Positions 17,773 through 26,162 of a stretch of 64,000 nucleotides of DNA are shown in pieces. Within the stretch, counting starts at the first letter, position 1. Each line of letters starts with the position of its first letter. The position numbers and the translations under genes were made by a program. Source of the stretch: DASZUK01 sp035547695 (lineage in GTDB: Bacteria > Actinomycetota > Acidimicrobiia > Acidimicrobiales > RAAP-2); contig DASZUK010000063.1 of the NCBI GenBank assembly GCA_035547695.1, positions 62,001-126,000 on the forward strand, read 5' to 3'. The notes beneath the pieces are model-generated. The model saw nothing but the letters and a program-made list of their open reading frames with translations. It had not been told where the DNA came from and ran no database searches.

Positions 17773-17808
17773 CCGGCCGGCCTGCTCGGCATCGGGTGAC
17801 CGACCAGG
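17755..17808. repeat. 27-base tandem duplication over the fakA/recG junction
   Basis: CTGCTCGGCATCGAGTGACC at 17755 recurs 27 bases later as CTGCTCGGCATCGGGTGACC. Each copy has a TGA preceded by a G, so each offers a GTGA start-stop; the duplication is a multiple of three and creates two in-frame candidate starts for recG. Confidence 0.85.
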
Positions 17809-20114
17809 CCGACGGCGACCGGCCGGAGCCCTCGGCGCGGACCCTCCGGCAGCTAGCCGAGGTCCCCATCAGCCGCCTGAAGGGACTGTCCGACAAGAAG
17901 GCCAAGGCCCTGGCCGACTGGGGAGTCACCACCGTCTTCGACCTCCTCACCACCTACCCCCACCGCTACATCGACCGCAGCCGCCAGGCCGACCTGGCCG
18001 ACCTGGCCGTCGGCGACGAGGCCGTCGTCCTCGCCACCGTCCGCCGGGTCAGCGCCCGCCGCACCCGCAACGGCCGCTCCCTGGTGGAGCTGGCCGTGGA
18101 CGACGGCACCGGCACCATGAAGGTGGTCTTCTTCAACCAGCCCTGGCGGGCCAAGCAGTTGTCCGCCGGCGTCGAGGCCCTGTTCTTCGGCAAGCTCGAC
18201 CAGTACCGCGGCGGCGGCCAGATGACCAACCCGGTGGTCGACGTCCTGGTGGCCACCGACCAGGACCCCGACGGCCGCCGGCGCCGCACCCTCCGCATCA
18301 TCCCGGTCTACCCCGCCTCCGCCAAGGCCGGCCTCAGTAGCTGGGAGGTGGGGGAGTGGGCCGAGCAGTCCATCCGCCGCGCCGGCCCCCTGGCCGACCC
18401 GCTGCCCGGCCCCTGGCGCCGACGGCTGGGCCTGCTCGGCCGCTCCGACGCCATGCATCGTATCCACCTCCCCGACACCATGGCCGACGTCCCCGACGCC
18501 CGTCGCCGGCTGGCCTTCGACGAGCTGTTCCGGCTGCAGCTCGCCCTGGTGCTGCGCCGCCGCGCCCTCGAGCAGGGCGCCCGGGCCATCCGCCACGCCG
18601 TGTCCCCCCTCGACGTCGTCACCAGCACCCGCGCCCCCGGCGACGCCCAGCAGGCCCTGGCCCCGCCCGACCCGGCCAGGCAGACCCTGGTCCAGCGGTT
18701 CCTGTCCGGCCTGCCGTTCCAGCTCACCAACGCCCAGCGGCAGGCCCTGGCGTCCATCTTCGCCGAGCTGGCCGGCCCCCTCCCCATGCACCGCCTCCTG
18801 CAGGGCGACGTCGGCTCCGGCAAGACCGTCGTCGCCGTCGCCGCCCTCCTCGCCGCCGTCCAGGGCGGCCACCAGGGCGCCCTCATGGTCCCCACCGAGG
18901 TCCTCGCCGAGCAGCACCACATGGCCGTCCGCGCCCTGGTCGACGGCCTCACCGTCCCCGATCCGGACCGGTTGGGCGGTGACCGGCCGGTGGAGGTGGC
19001 CCTGCTCACCAACCGCACCACCGCCGCCGACCGGGCCCGGCTGCACGACGGCCTCCGGGCCGGCACCGTCGACCTGGTCGTCGGCACCCACGCCCTCCTC
19101 ACCGACGACGTCCGCTTCCACTCCCTCGGCGTCGTCGTCATCGACGAGCAGCACCGGTTCGGCGTCGAGCAGCGCGCCGCCCTCCGCGACAAGGGCCGGT
19201 CGTCGGTGGTGGCCGGCGGCGACGGCGCCGGCGGCGACCGGGCTGACGGCGACGGCGCCGGCGGCGCCGACCCCGACCTGCTGGTCATGACCGCCACCCC
19301 CATCCCTCGCACCGCCGCCATGGTGCTGTTCGGCGACCTCGACATGGTCGAGCTGAAGGAGCTCCCCCCCGGCCGGACCCCGGTCCGCACCACCTGGGCC
19401 CGCACCGAGCTGGAAGAGGTCGGGGCCTGGCAGCGGGTCCGGGACGAGGTCGCCGCCGGCCACCGCGCCTACGTCGTCTGCCCCCTCGTCGAAGGCTCCG
19501 AGCGGGTCCAGGCCCGCTCCGCCACCGACGAGCTGGACCGGTTGGCCGCCGACGTCCTCCCCGGCCTCCGCCTCGGCCTCCTCCACGGCCAGATGGCCGC
19601 CGCCGACAAGGAGGCCGCCATGGCCGACTTCCGGTCCGGCGCCGTCCAGGTCCTCGTCGCCACCACCGTCATCGAGGTCGGCGTCGACGTCCCCGAGGCC
19701 ACCGTCATGGTCATCGAGGACGCCGACCGGTTCGGCATCGCCCAGCTCCACCAGCTCCGTGGCCGCGTCGGCCGCAGCGCCCTGCCCAGTTGGTGCTACC
19801 TCCTCGGAGAGGGGGCCACCCCCGACGCCGCCGAGCGGCTGGCCGCCATGGAGCGCACCACCGACGGCTTCGAGCTGGCAGAGGTCGACCTGGAGCTCCG
19901 CGGCGAGGGCACCATCCTCGGGTCCCGCCAGAAGGGCCGCAGCGACCTGAAGCTGGCCAGGTTGCGCCGGGACGCCGACCTCCTCCAGGCCGCCCGGCAG
20001 GTCGCCGAGGACGTCACCGCCGACGACCCCCTCCTGGACCGCCATCCCCTGCTGGCCGACGAGGTCAAGCTGTTCTTGGACCCCGAAGAGGAAGCCTTCC
20101 TGTTCAAGAGCTGA
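17769..20114 (+). CDS. recG: ATP-dependent DNA helicase RecG
   Basis: Branch-migrating helicase for stalled forks and recombination. About 781 residues (772 if the second GTG at 17796 is used). Order: wedge/OB domain (ISRLKGLSDKKAKALADWGV, then LTTYPHRYIDR), Walker A LLQGDVGSGKTVVAVAALLA, DEQHRFGVEQRAALRDKG (DEQH box), TATPIPRTAAMVLFGDLDM, ATTVIEVGVDVPEATVM, and QLRGRVGRS. Between DKG and TATPIP there is an insert of GDGAGGD-type repeats absent from typical RecG. Coupled to the fakA-like gene by GTGA; followed by a terminator. Confidence 0.95.
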   Translation: MTGRPARHRVTDQADGDRPEPSARTLRQLAEVPISRLKGLSDKKAKALADWGVTTVFDLLTTYPHRYIDRSRQADLADLAVGDEAVVLATVRRVSARRTRNGRSLVELAVDDGTGTMKVVFFNQPWRAKQLSAGVEALFFGKLDQYRGGGQMTNPVVDVLVATDQDPDGRRRRTLRIIPVYPASAKAGLSSWEVGEWAEQSIRRAGPLADPLPGPWRRRLGLLGRSDAMHRIHLPDTMADVPDARRRLAFDELFRLQLALVLRRRALEQGARAIRHAVSPLDVVTSTRAPGDAQQALAPPDPARQTLVQRFLSGLPFQLTNAQRQALASIFAELAGPLPMHRLLQGDVGSGKTVVAVAALLAAVQGGHQGALMVPTEVLAEQHHMAVRALVDGLTVPDPDRLGGDRPVEVALLTNRTTAADRARLHDGLRAGTVDLVVGTHALLTDDVRFHSLGVVVIDEQHRFGVEQRAALRDKGRSSVVAGGDGAGGDRADGDGAGGADPDLLVMTATPIPRTAAMVLFGDLDMVELKELPPGRTPVRTTWARTELEEVGAWQRVRDEVAAGHRAYVVCPLVEGSERVQARSATDELDRLAADVLPGLRLGLLHGQMAAADKEAAMADFRSGAVQVLVATTVIEVGVDVPEATVMVIEDADRFGIAQLHQLRGRVGRSALPSWCYLLGEGATPDAAERLAAMERTTDGFELAEVDLELRGEGTILGSRQKGRSDLKLARLRRDADLLQAARQVAEDVTADDPLLDRHPLLADEVKLFLDPEEEAFLFKS

Positions 20115-20138
20115 CCGGCCTGTTCAAGAGCTGACCGG
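20099..20138. repeat. Perfect 20-base tandem duplication over the recG stop
   Basis: CCTGTTCAAGAGCTGACCGG occurs twice in direct succession. The first copy encodes the last codons and TGA of recG; the second is untranslated. No mismatch between copies, so the event is recent or homogenised. Confidence 0.9.
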
Positions 20139-20156
20139 CTCAGGGCGCCGCGTCGG

Positions 20157-20209
20157 GGGCACCCCCCAGGTGCGGTGCAGGGGCCGCGGAGGGGGCCGTG
20201 CCCTTTTTT
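20157..20209 (+). terminator. Rho-independent terminator after recG
   Basis: GGGCAC plus the following C-run (20157-20167) pairs with a G-run plus GTGCCC (20191-20203, two-base bulge), directly followed by six T residues (20204-20209). The T-run is conspicuous in this GC-rich genome. It separates the recG transcript from rsmD-coaD. Confidence 0.8.
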
Positions 20210-20348
20210 CGTGGGTCGCTGGCGGTCGAAATTGCGCAGATGTGCTCAACTTCGAGTGCCAGTGACTCGGGAAAATCCCCCACCTCCCCGCCGTGGCGCG
20301 TCATGCCCAGCCGGGCCGGGCATCGTCCGGTCCGGCCGCCGCTGGGAG

Positions 20349-20354
20349 TACGGT
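20349..20354 (+). promoter_or_regulatory. -10-like TACGGT for rsmD
   Basis: TACGGT lies six bases before the GTG at 20361, without a ribosome site; the preceding 20220-20280 stretch is AT-richer than its surroundings. Leaderless start of the rsmD-coaD-sepIVA transcript is likely. Confidence 0.5.
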
Positions 20355-20360
20355 GAGAAC

Positions 20361-20942
20361 GTGCGAGTGATCGGCGGGTCCAGCCGGGGGCGGAAGCTCC
20401 CGGCACGGCTGCCCGCCGGCGTCCGCCCCACCTCCGACCGGGTCCGCGAGTCCATCTTCGACATCCTCGGCTCCATGGGCGGCGTCGACGGGGCCACCGT
20501 CATCGACCTGTTCTGCGGCAGCGGCGCGCTGGGGGCCGAGGCCCTGTCCCGCGGCGCCGCGGAGGCCACCTTCGTCGACCACGACACCGCCGCCCTGGAG
20601 GCCGTCCGGGCCAACCTCGCCGCCGCCGGCCTGGCCGACCGCCAGGTGTCCGTCGTCCGGGCCGAGCTGCCCGGCTGGCTGGGCCGGGCCCCCAAGGTGG
20701 ACATCGCCCTCTGCGACCCCCCCTACGCCTTCGGTGACTGGGCCGCCCTGCTCGGATCGCTCCGGGCCGACGTGGCCGTCCTGGAGTCCGCCCACGACAT
20801 CGACGTCCCGGCCGGTTGGGTGCTCCATCGGGCACGGCGCTACGGCGGTACGCTCGTCACCGTGGCTCGCATGACCCCCGCAGTCCCTCCGGCCCGCCCC
20901 GCCCCTCCGACCCGAACCGCCGCCCCGGCGGCCGTCTCGTGA
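20361..20942 (+). CDS. rsmD: 16S rRNA (guanine966-N2)-methyltransferase
   Basis: SAM-dependent methyltransferase of 193 residues that modifies G966 of 16S rRNA. Motifs: VRVIGGSSRGRKLPAR, RPTSDRVRESIFDIL, SAM site VIDLFCGSGALGAEALSRGA, and catalytic DPPY (ALCDPPYAF). Start GTG 20361 gives the family's VRVIGG N-terminus. The C-terminus is extended by a Pro/Ala-rich tail that overlaps the coaD start (GTGA). Confidence 0.93.
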   Translation: MRVIGGSSRGRKLPARLPAGVRPTSDRVRESIFDILGSMGGVDGATVIDLFCGSGALGAEALSRGAAEATFVDHDTAALEAVRANLAAAGLADRQVSVVRAELPGWLGRAPKVDIALCDPPYAFGDWAALLGSLRADVAVLESAHDIDVPAGWVLHRARRYGGTLVTVARMTPAVPPARPAPPTRTAAPAAVS

Positions 20943-21445
20943 GGGTCGCCCTCCTCCCCGGCTCGTTCGACCCCTTCCACAACGGCCACCTCGAGGTGGT
21001 CGAGCGGGCGGCGCGGCTGTTCGACGAAGTCGTCGTCGCCGTCGTCCGCAACCCCCAGAAGAGCACCCCGCTCTTCACCCTCGAAGAGCGCCGCGAGATG
21101 CTGGAAGAGGTCCTCGGCCACCTGCCCGGGGTCCGTACCGAGTCGGTCAGCACCCTGGTGGTCAACGTCGCCCGCGAAGTGGGCGCCTCCGCCATCGTGA
21201 AGGGCCTGCGGGCGGTGTCCGACTTCGAGAACGAGTTGCAGATGGCCCAGATGAACCGGCAGTTGTCCGGGGTGGAGACCGTCTTCATCCCCACCAGCTC
21301 CGCCCACTCCTTCATCGCCTCCCGGCTGCTCCGGGAGGTGGCCCGGTTCGGCGGCGACGTGTCCGCCTTCGTTCCCCGGGTAGTGCTGGAACGGTTGGAG
21401 AAGAAGTTCGCCGAGTTGGGCGGCCCGGAAGGGGATGGCCGATGA
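20939..21445 (+). CDS. coaD: Phosphopantetheine adenylyltransferase
   Basis: Penultimate step of coenzyme A synthesis: 4'-phosphopantetheine plus ATP to dephospho-CoA. 168 residues with the nucleotidyltransferase motif LPGSFDPFHNGHLEVVERAA, VVRNPQKSTPLF, IVKGLRAVSDFENELQMAQM and the SSAHSFIASRLLREVA end. Starts by a GTGA overlap with rsmD and ends by an ATGA overlap with the next gene. Confidence 0.96.
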   Translation: MRVALLPGSFDPFHNGHLEVVERAARLFDEVVVAVVRNPQKSTPLFTLEERREMLEEVLGHLPGVRTESVSTLVVNVAREVGASAIVKGLRAVSDFENELQMAQMNRQLSGVETVFIPTSSAHSFIASRLLREVARFGGDVSAFVPRVVLERLEKKFAELGGPEGDGR

Positions 21446-22026
21446 CCGATCTGTTCGAAGAGATCACCGACGGCGCCGAGCCGGCCGACCTCGACGCCGA
21501 AGGGCTCATCAACCGGGTCCTCGACATCGTGTCCACCGCCAAGGCCATGCCGCTGTCCGCCTCGGTGCTGGTGTCCCGGGACGAGCTGGCCGACCTGCTG
21601 TCCGCCGCCCTGGAGCGACTGCCCGACGAGCTGCGCGAGGCCCGCTGGCTGCTCCGGGAGCGGGCCGAGTTCATGGCCGAGCGCGAGCGGGAGGCCGAGG
21701 CTCTGATGGACGACGTCCGGGCCCAGGCCGAGCGGATGGTGTCCCGCACCGAGGTGGTCCGCCAGGCCAACCAGGTCGCCCAGCGCATCCTGGACGACGC
21801 CAACGACGAGGCCCGCCGCATGCGGCACGAGGCCGAGGACTACTGCGACCAGAAGCTGGCCGGCATGGAGATCGTCCTGGAGCGCATCATGCGCACCGTC
21901 CAGGCCGGCCGGGCCAAGCTGCAGGCCACCGCCCCGCCGGAGGCCCCGGCCGCCGCACCGACCGCTCCCGGACCGCCCGACGACACCGCCACCGAGGATG
22001 GGTTCTTCGACCAGGACCTGGCGTAG
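21442..22026 (+). CDS. DivIVA-like coiled-coil septation protein (SepIVA-like)
   Basis: A 194-residue cytosolic protein with an N-terminal LINRVLDIVSTAKAMPLSAS segment and a long charged helix region rich in Glu/Arg/Ala (RLPDELREARWLLRERAEF through EAEDYCDQKLAGMEIVLERI) predicted to form a coiled coil, ending in a Pro/Ala tail. In Mycobacterium SepIVA (a DivIVA-type protein needed for septation) lies just before the DUF177, rnc, fpg and smc genes, the same relative place as here. Identification rests on that synteny and coiled-coil character. ATGA overlap with coaD. Confidence 0.75.
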   Translation: MTDLFEEITDGAEPADLDAEGLINRVLDIVSTAKAMPLSASVLVSRDELADLLSAALERLPDELREARWLLRERAEFMAEREREAEALMDDVRAQAERMVSRTEVVRQANQVAQRILDDANDEARRMRHEAEDYCDQKLAGMEIVLERIMRTVQAGRAKLQATAPPEAPAAAPTAPGPPDDTATEDGFFDQDLA

Positions 22027-22114
22027 GCCGGCACCGGCGGGGCCCCGGCCACCGGGCGGGCACGGCGGGACAGGGGCGGGGACAGAGGGACAGACCGACA
22101 GGGAAAGGAGGCCG

Positions 22115-22675
22115 ATGATGCCGGCGAACCCCTTCCTGGTGCACGTGGCCAGGCTGCGGCGGGTGCACGGCACCCGGTGGCACGAGGTCCGCCGCGGTCC
22201 CATCGACCCCGACGGCGTCATCGTCCCGCGGTCGCCCGCCGACAGCACCGTCCCCGACGGCGCCGACGCCGTCTGCGACGTCGTCCTGGAGTCCTTCGCC
22301 GGTGGCGTCATGGCCACCGGCACCGTCCGGGCCCCCTGGCGGGGGGTCTGCCGGCGGTGCGCCCTGCCCGTCGGCGGTGAGCTGGTCATCGGCGTCCGCG
22401 AGCGCTACGTCGCCCTGGACACCCTGGCCGCCCAGGTCCGGGCCGGCGAGCCCGAGGACGACGAGGCCTACCCCATCGTCGACGACGACCTCGACCTCGG
22501 GCCCCTGGTCCGCGACGCCGTCGTCCTCGAACTGCCCCTGGCCCCCCTCTGCCGGGACGACTGCCGCGGCCTCTGCCCCACCTGCGGCATCGACCGCAAC
22601 CAGGACGAATGCCACTGTGTGGCACCGAGGGACCCGCGTTGGGCTAACCTCGACGTGCTCCGGTCGGCCCAGTAG
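22115..22675 (+). CDS. YceD/DUF177 family protein
   Basis: A 186-residue protein with the DUF177 signature: a central CRRCALPV pair and, near the C-terminus, LPLAPLCRDDCRGLCPTCGI and DECHC, which together look like a zinc site. The family accompanies rpmF throughout bacteria and has been linked to 23S rRNA/large-subunit accumulation. ATG 22115 (a second at 22118) follows GGAAAGGAGG. rpmF follows 75 bases later. Confidence 0.9.
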   Translation: MMPANPFLVHVARLRRVHGTRWHEVRRGPIDPDGVIVPRSPADSTVPDGADAVCDVVLESFAGGVMATGTVRAPWRGVCRRCALPVGGELVIGVRERYVALDTLAAQVRAGEPEDDEAYPIVDDDLDLGPLVRDAVVLELPLAPLCRDDCRGLCPTCGIDRNQDECHCVAPRDPRWANLDVLRSAQ

Positions 22676-22750
22676 GCCGACGCGGCCACCGCCGGGACCC
22701 CGGCAGCCAGCCCCGGTCGCAGGAGCCAGCACGGATCTGGAGAGCTGACG

Positions 22751-22930
22751 ATGGCCGTCCCCAAGAAGAAGACATCGAAGGCCAAGGGCCGCAGCCGGCA
22801 GGCGGCCAACTGGCGCCTGGACCGGCCGGCCCGCAGTGTCTGCCCCCACTGCCACCAGGCCAAGCTGCCCCACGTGGTCTGCCCCAACTGCGGCTGGTAC
22901 AAGGGCCGGCAGGCGGTCGAGGTCGACTGA
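22751..22930 (+). CDS. rpmF: Ribosomal protein bL32
   Basis: A 59-residue protein: MAVPKKKTSKAKGRSRQAAN, then ARSVCPHCHQAKLPHVVCPN and CGWYKGRQ. Two CXXC pairs make it the zinc-ribbon form of bL32. It is too short for usual ORF cut-offs but fully typical. plsX begins one base after its stop, the common rpmF-plsX arrangement. Confidence 0.96.
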   Translation: MAVPKKKTSKAKGRSRQAANWRLDRPARSVCPHCHQAKLPHVVCPNCGWYKGRQAVEVD

Positions 22931-22931
22931 C

Positions 22932-23951
22932 GTGACCCCCAAGGGCCAGCGCCCCTCGGCGGAGGCGCTGGCCACCCTCCCCGTGGCCGTCGACGCCATG
23001 GGCGGCGACAAGGCTCCCGGCGAGATCGTGGCCGGTGCCCGGCGGGCGGCCACCGAGGACGGCATCCCCGTCGTCCTGGTCGGCCCCCCCGACCAGGTCG
23101 GCGACACCGGCGGCCTCGACCTGGTGCCCTGCACCGAGGTCATCGCCATGCACGACGACCCCGCCCAGGGGGTCCGCCGCAAGAAGGACTCCTCCCTGGT
23201 CAGGGTGGCCGAGCTGGTCCGCGACGGCAACGCCTCCGCCATGGTCAGCGCCGGCAACACCGGGGCCACCATGGCCTCCGCCCTGCTCCGCATGGGCCGC
23301 CTCCCCGGGGTGGTCCGGCCCTGCATCGCCACCCCGTTGCCCCGCCTCGGCCGGCCCCCCGCCGTCCTGGTCGACGCCGGCGCCAACGCCGAGTGCACCA
23401 GCGCCATGCTGGTCCAGTTCGCCCAGATGGGCGCGGCCTACGCCACCGCCCGCTACGGCATCGCCGACCCCGCCGTCGCCCTCCTGTCCATCGGCGAGGA
23501 GCCCTCCAAGGGCACCCCCCTCGTCAAGGACGCCCACGCCGTCCTGGCCTCCGGGGACGCCGGCGTCCGGTTCGTCGGCAACATCGAGGGCCGTGACCTC
23601 CTGCCGTCCCCCGCCGACGTCGTCGTCACCGACGGCTTCACCGGCAACGTCACCCTGAAGTCCCTGGAAGGGTCCCTACGGTTCCTCCTCGAGACCCTGT
23701 TCGGGGTGTTCGGCACCAACGACGACACCAGGGCCGCCTCCGACGTCCTGCTCCCGTACCTGCTGCCCATCGCCGCCGAGTTCGACCCCGAGAACACCGG
23801 TGGCGCCATGCTGCTCGGGGTGGACGGCGTCTGTGTCATCAGCCACGGCTCCTCCTCGGCCACCGCCATGGTCAACGCCATCCGGGTGGCCCACGACCTG
23901 GCCAAGGGGGGCCTCGTGGACCATCTGGCCGCCGCCGTCGCCCCCACCTGA
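22932..23951 (+). CDS. plsX: Phosphate acyltransferase PlsX
   Basis: Makes acyl-phosphate from acyl-ACP for phospholipid synthesis. 339 residues with LPVAVDAMGGDKAPGEIVAG, KDSSLVRVAELVRDGNASAM, VSAGNTGATMASALLRMGRL, LVDAGANAECTSAMLVQFA and VVTDGFTGNVTLKSLEG, all PlsX hallmarks. The GTG start at 22932 follows the rpmF stop by one base. acpP follows; the fakA-like gene upstream could supply the same acyl-phosphate pool. Confidence 0.95.
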   Translation: MTPKGQRPSAEALATLPVAVDAMGGDKAPGEIVAGARRAATEDGIPVVLVGPPDQVGDTGGLDLVPCTEVIAMHDDPAQGVRRKKDSSLVRVAELVRDGNASAMVSAGNTGATMASALLRMGRLPGVVRPCIATPLPRLGRPPAVLVDAGANAECTSAMLVQFAQMGAAYATARYGIADPAVALLSIGEEPSKGTPLVKDAHAVLASGDAGVRFVGNIEGRDLLPSPADVVVTDGFTGNVTLKSLEGSLRFLLETLFGVFGTNDDTRAASDVLLPYLLPIAAEFDPENTGGAMLLGVDGVCVISHGSSSATAMVNAIRVAHDLAKGGLVDHLAAAVAPT

Positions 23952-24002
23952 GCGGCCGTTGCCCCGTCGGGCGGTGTCGCCCCCGGACGAGCCGGCGACC
24001 GA

Positions 24003-24008
24003 TATCAT
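24003..24008 (+). promoter_or_regulatory. Possible -10 box (TATCAT) for acpP
   Basis: TATCAT stands in a short AT-rich stretch (GATATCATTACGAG) about 36 bases before the acpP GTG, which is preceded by CAGGAG. No convincing -35 was found. If used, acpP has a normal leader, unlike the leaderless genes here. Confidence 0.4.
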
Positions 24009-24043
24009 TACGAGCTGTCCCGTTCTCGGAACCAGGAGCCAAC

Positions 24044-24340
24044 GTGCCAGCAGAGACCCACATCGACCGAGGTCCGCTGGACCGCCAAGGTGTGTTCGAG
24101 CTCATCCGTGACCAGTTGGCCGACATCTTGGAGACCGACCCCTCCCGCATCACCGAGGGCTCCTCGTTCGTGGAGGACCTCGACGCCGACTCCCTGGCCC
24201 TGATCGAGCTGGTGGAAGCCCTGGAAGAGGAGCTGGGCGAGCGCAGCGTCGGCTTCCGCATCGACGACGAGGACCTCGAGGACCTTCGAACCGTCCGGGA
24301 CGCCGTCGACTACGTGGTCGCCAAGCTCGGAGCCGGTTGA
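24044..24340 (+). CDS. acpP: Acyl carrier protein
   Basis: A 98-residue acidic four-helix carrier. The phosphopantetheine serine lies in VEDLDADSLALIELVEALEE (DSL motif). A GTG start at 24044 follows CCAGGAGCC. The N-terminus is longer than classical 78-residue ACPs by about 15 residues. It sits between plsX and rnc, the usual neighbourhood, supporting a fatty-acid-synthesis ACP. Confidence 0.92.
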   Translation: MPAETHIDRGPLDRQGVFELIRDQLADILETDPSRITEGSSFVEDLDADSLALIELVEALEEELGERSVGFRIDDEDLEDLRTVRDAVDYVVAKLGAG

Positions 24341-24366
24341 CCGGTCGGTCCGGGACAACGGCTGCG

Positions 24367-25047
24367 ATGGGGGACGCAGGGCTGGCAGAGCGGTTGGCGC
24401 ACCATTTCGCCGATCCCGGCTTGCTGCACCAGGCCCTGTCCCATCGCAGTTGGTGCGGTGAACAGGAGGGGGCCCCCTCCAACGAGCGGCTGGAGTTCCT
24501 CGGCGACGCCGTCCTCGGCTTGGTCGTCGCCGAGCACAGTTACCGGCTCTACCCCGACCTGCCCGAGGGCCAGCTCGCCAAGATCCGGGCCGCCGTCGTC
24601 AACGCCCGGGTCCTGGCCGAGATCGCCGACGACCTCGGGGTGGGACCGGTCCTCCTGCTCGGCCGGGGGGAGGAGGTCTCCGGCGGCCGCACCAAGGCCT
24701 CCATCCTGGCCGACGCCCTCGAGGCCCTCATCGGCGCCGTCTACCTCGACGCCGGTTGGGACGCGGCGCGGCCCCTCGTCCTCCGTCTCGTCGGTGACCG
24801 CCTCGCCCGGGCCGCCGCCGAGCCCGACGACTTCGACCACAAGAGCCGCCTCCAGGAGCTCACCGTCCGCCAGGGCGTCGGCGTTCCCCGGTACGTCGTC
24901 GCCGGGTCCGGCCCCGACCACGACCGCCACTACGTCGCCGAGGTCTTCGTCGGCGGCGTCCGCCGGGGCTCCGGCCAGGGCTCCTCCAAGAAGGACGCCG
25001 AGCAGGACGCCGCCCGCAGCGCCTGGCAGGAGATCCACGATGCCTGA
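24367..25047 (+). CDS. rnc: Ribonuclease III
   Basis: Double-strand-specific RNase for rRNA processing. 226 residues: catalytic signature NERLEFLGDAVLGLVVAEHS, ASILADALEALIGAVYLDAG with the metal-binding Asp/Glu, and a C-terminal dsRNA-binding domain (DHKSRLQELTVRQGVGVPRY, GQGSSKKDAEQDAARSAWQE). ATG 24367 chosen; an in-frame TTG at 24337 overlapping the acpP stop is possible. Ends by an 8-base overlap with mutM. Confidence 0.95.
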   Translation: MGDAGLAERLAHHFADPGLLHQALSHRSWCGEQEGAPSNERLEFLGDAVLGLVVAEHSYRLYPDLPEGQLAKIRAAVVNARVLAEIADDLGVGPVLLLGRGEEVSGGRTKASILADALEALIGAVYLDAGWDAARPLVLRLVGDRLARAAAEPDDFDHKSRLQELTVRQGVGVPRYVVAGSGPDHDRHYVAEVFVGGVRRGSGQGSSKKDAEQDAARSAWQEIHDA

Positions 25048-26002
25048 GCTCCCCGAGGTGGAGACCCTCCGCCAGGACCTGGCCAAGGAGGTGGCCGGGA
25101 AGAAGATCAAGGCCGTCGCCGTCGCCAACGGCCGGTCCGTCCGCCGGCACCAGAGCGCCAAGCACTTCCGGACCCTCCTGGAGGGCCGCACCGTGAAGAC
25201 CGTCGGCCGCCTCGGCAAGTACCTGGTCCTCACCCTCGACAACGGCGACTCCCTGGTCGTCCACCTCGGCATGAGCGGCCAACTGCTCCGGGTGAAGAGC
25301 GCCAAGGAGCCCAAGCCCAAGCACACCCACGTCGTCATCACCTTCACCCAGGGCGGCGAGCTCCGCTACGTCGACCCCCGCACCTTCGGCGAGCTCTTCG
25401 TCTCCACCCCCGACGGCCCCGACGGCCCCGGAGCTCCGCCCGCCGGCCAGGCCGCGGCCGGGACTGCAGCAGCCCCGACCGCCGCCACGACTGCGTCGGC
25501 CCCGACCGCCGCCAGCGGCCTCGCCACCGCCACCGCCGGCCTCCGCCGGCAGGTCCCCGAGCTGTCCCACCTCGGTTTCGACCCCGTCGAGGACGTCATG
25601 AGCTGGGACCGCTTCGGCCTGCTCCTCCGCCAGCGCCACGTCGGCCTCAAGTCCCTGCTCATGGACCAGCAGTTCGTCGCCGGCATCGGCAACCTGTACT
25701 CCGACGAGATCCTGTTCACCGCCGGCCTCCGCTACGACCGCACCTCCGACAGCCTGTCCGCCACCGAGGTCCGCCGGCTCTACCGGTCCATGGTCGAGAC
25801 CCTGGCCGACGCCATCAAGCACCGCGGGTCCAGCCTCGCCGACGAGCAGTACCGCGACCTGTTCGGAGAGATCGGCGACTACCAGGGCAGCCACCAGGTC
25901 TACGACCGCGAGGGCCAGCCCTGCCGCCGCTGCCGCAACCCCATCGTCCGCGTCAAGTTCGCCGGCCGCTCCACCTTCTACTGCGAGCACTGCCAGATCT
26001 GA
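25040..26002 (+). CDS. mutM: Formamidopyrimidine-DNA glycosylase
   Basis: Base-excision repair enzyme removing 8-oxoguanine. Begins MPELPEVETLRQDLAKEV (catalytic Pro after Met removal, Glu), has the conserved Lys in GRLGKYLVLTLDNG, HLGMSGQLLRV, the MDQQFVAGIGNLYSDEILF helix and a zinc finger CRRCRNPIVRVKFAGRSTFY plus CEHC. Residues about 129-167 are an Ala/Thr/Pro low-complexity insert not usual in the family, giving 320 residues. Overlaps the end of rnc. Confidence 0.95.
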   Translation: MPELPEVETLRQDLAKEVAGKKIKAVAVANGRSVRRHQSAKHFRTLLEGRTVKTVGRLGKYLVLTLDNGDSLVVHLGMSGQLLRVKSAKEPKPKHTHVVITFTQGGELRYVDPRTFGELFVSTPDGPDGPGAPPAGQAAAGTAAAPTAATTASAPTAASGLATATAGLRRQVPELSHLGFDPVEDVMSWDRFGLLLRQRHVGLKSLLMDQQFVAGIGNLYSDEILFTAGLRYDRTSDSLSATEVRRLYRSMVETLADAIKHRGSSLADEQYRDLFGEIGDYQGSHQVYDREGQPCRRCRNPIVRVKFAGRSTFYCEHCQI

Positions 26003-26011
26003 CCCATCTGC

Positions 26012-26138
26012 CCCGGGGGGTTGAACCCCAGGCGGGCTGGTGACCACGGCCGGTGTGGGGCAGGGGCCCCCACACGCCGGAGGAGCCTGGGGTTGGGGCC
26101 CCAGGCGGGCTGGTGAGACAGCCCCAGGCGGGCTAGGT
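26012..26138. repeat. Two-hairpin dispersed repeat upstream of smc
   Basis: A full copy (26043-26115) has ACCACGGCCGG, hairpin 1 GTGTGGGG/CCCCACAC, the linker GCCGGAGGAG, hairpin 2 GCCTGGGG-TTGGGG-CCCCAGGC and GGGCTGG. It is flanked by partial copies of the hairpin-2 end (26012-26040 and 26118-26137). The same element, with compensating stem changes, occurs at 34255-34416. It fills the mutM-smc gap just before the smc promoter. Confidence 0.85.
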
Positions 26139-26146
26139 CAATCCAG

Positions 26147-26152
26147 TAGGGT
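26147..26152 (+). promoter_or_regulatory. -10-like TAGGGT for smc
   Basis: TAGGGT lies ten bases before the smc ATG at 26163; no ribosome-binding site is visible in the gap, so a leaderless or nearly leaderless smc-ftsY transcript is likely. Confidence 0.45.
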
Positions 26153-26162
26153 CGCTAGGCAA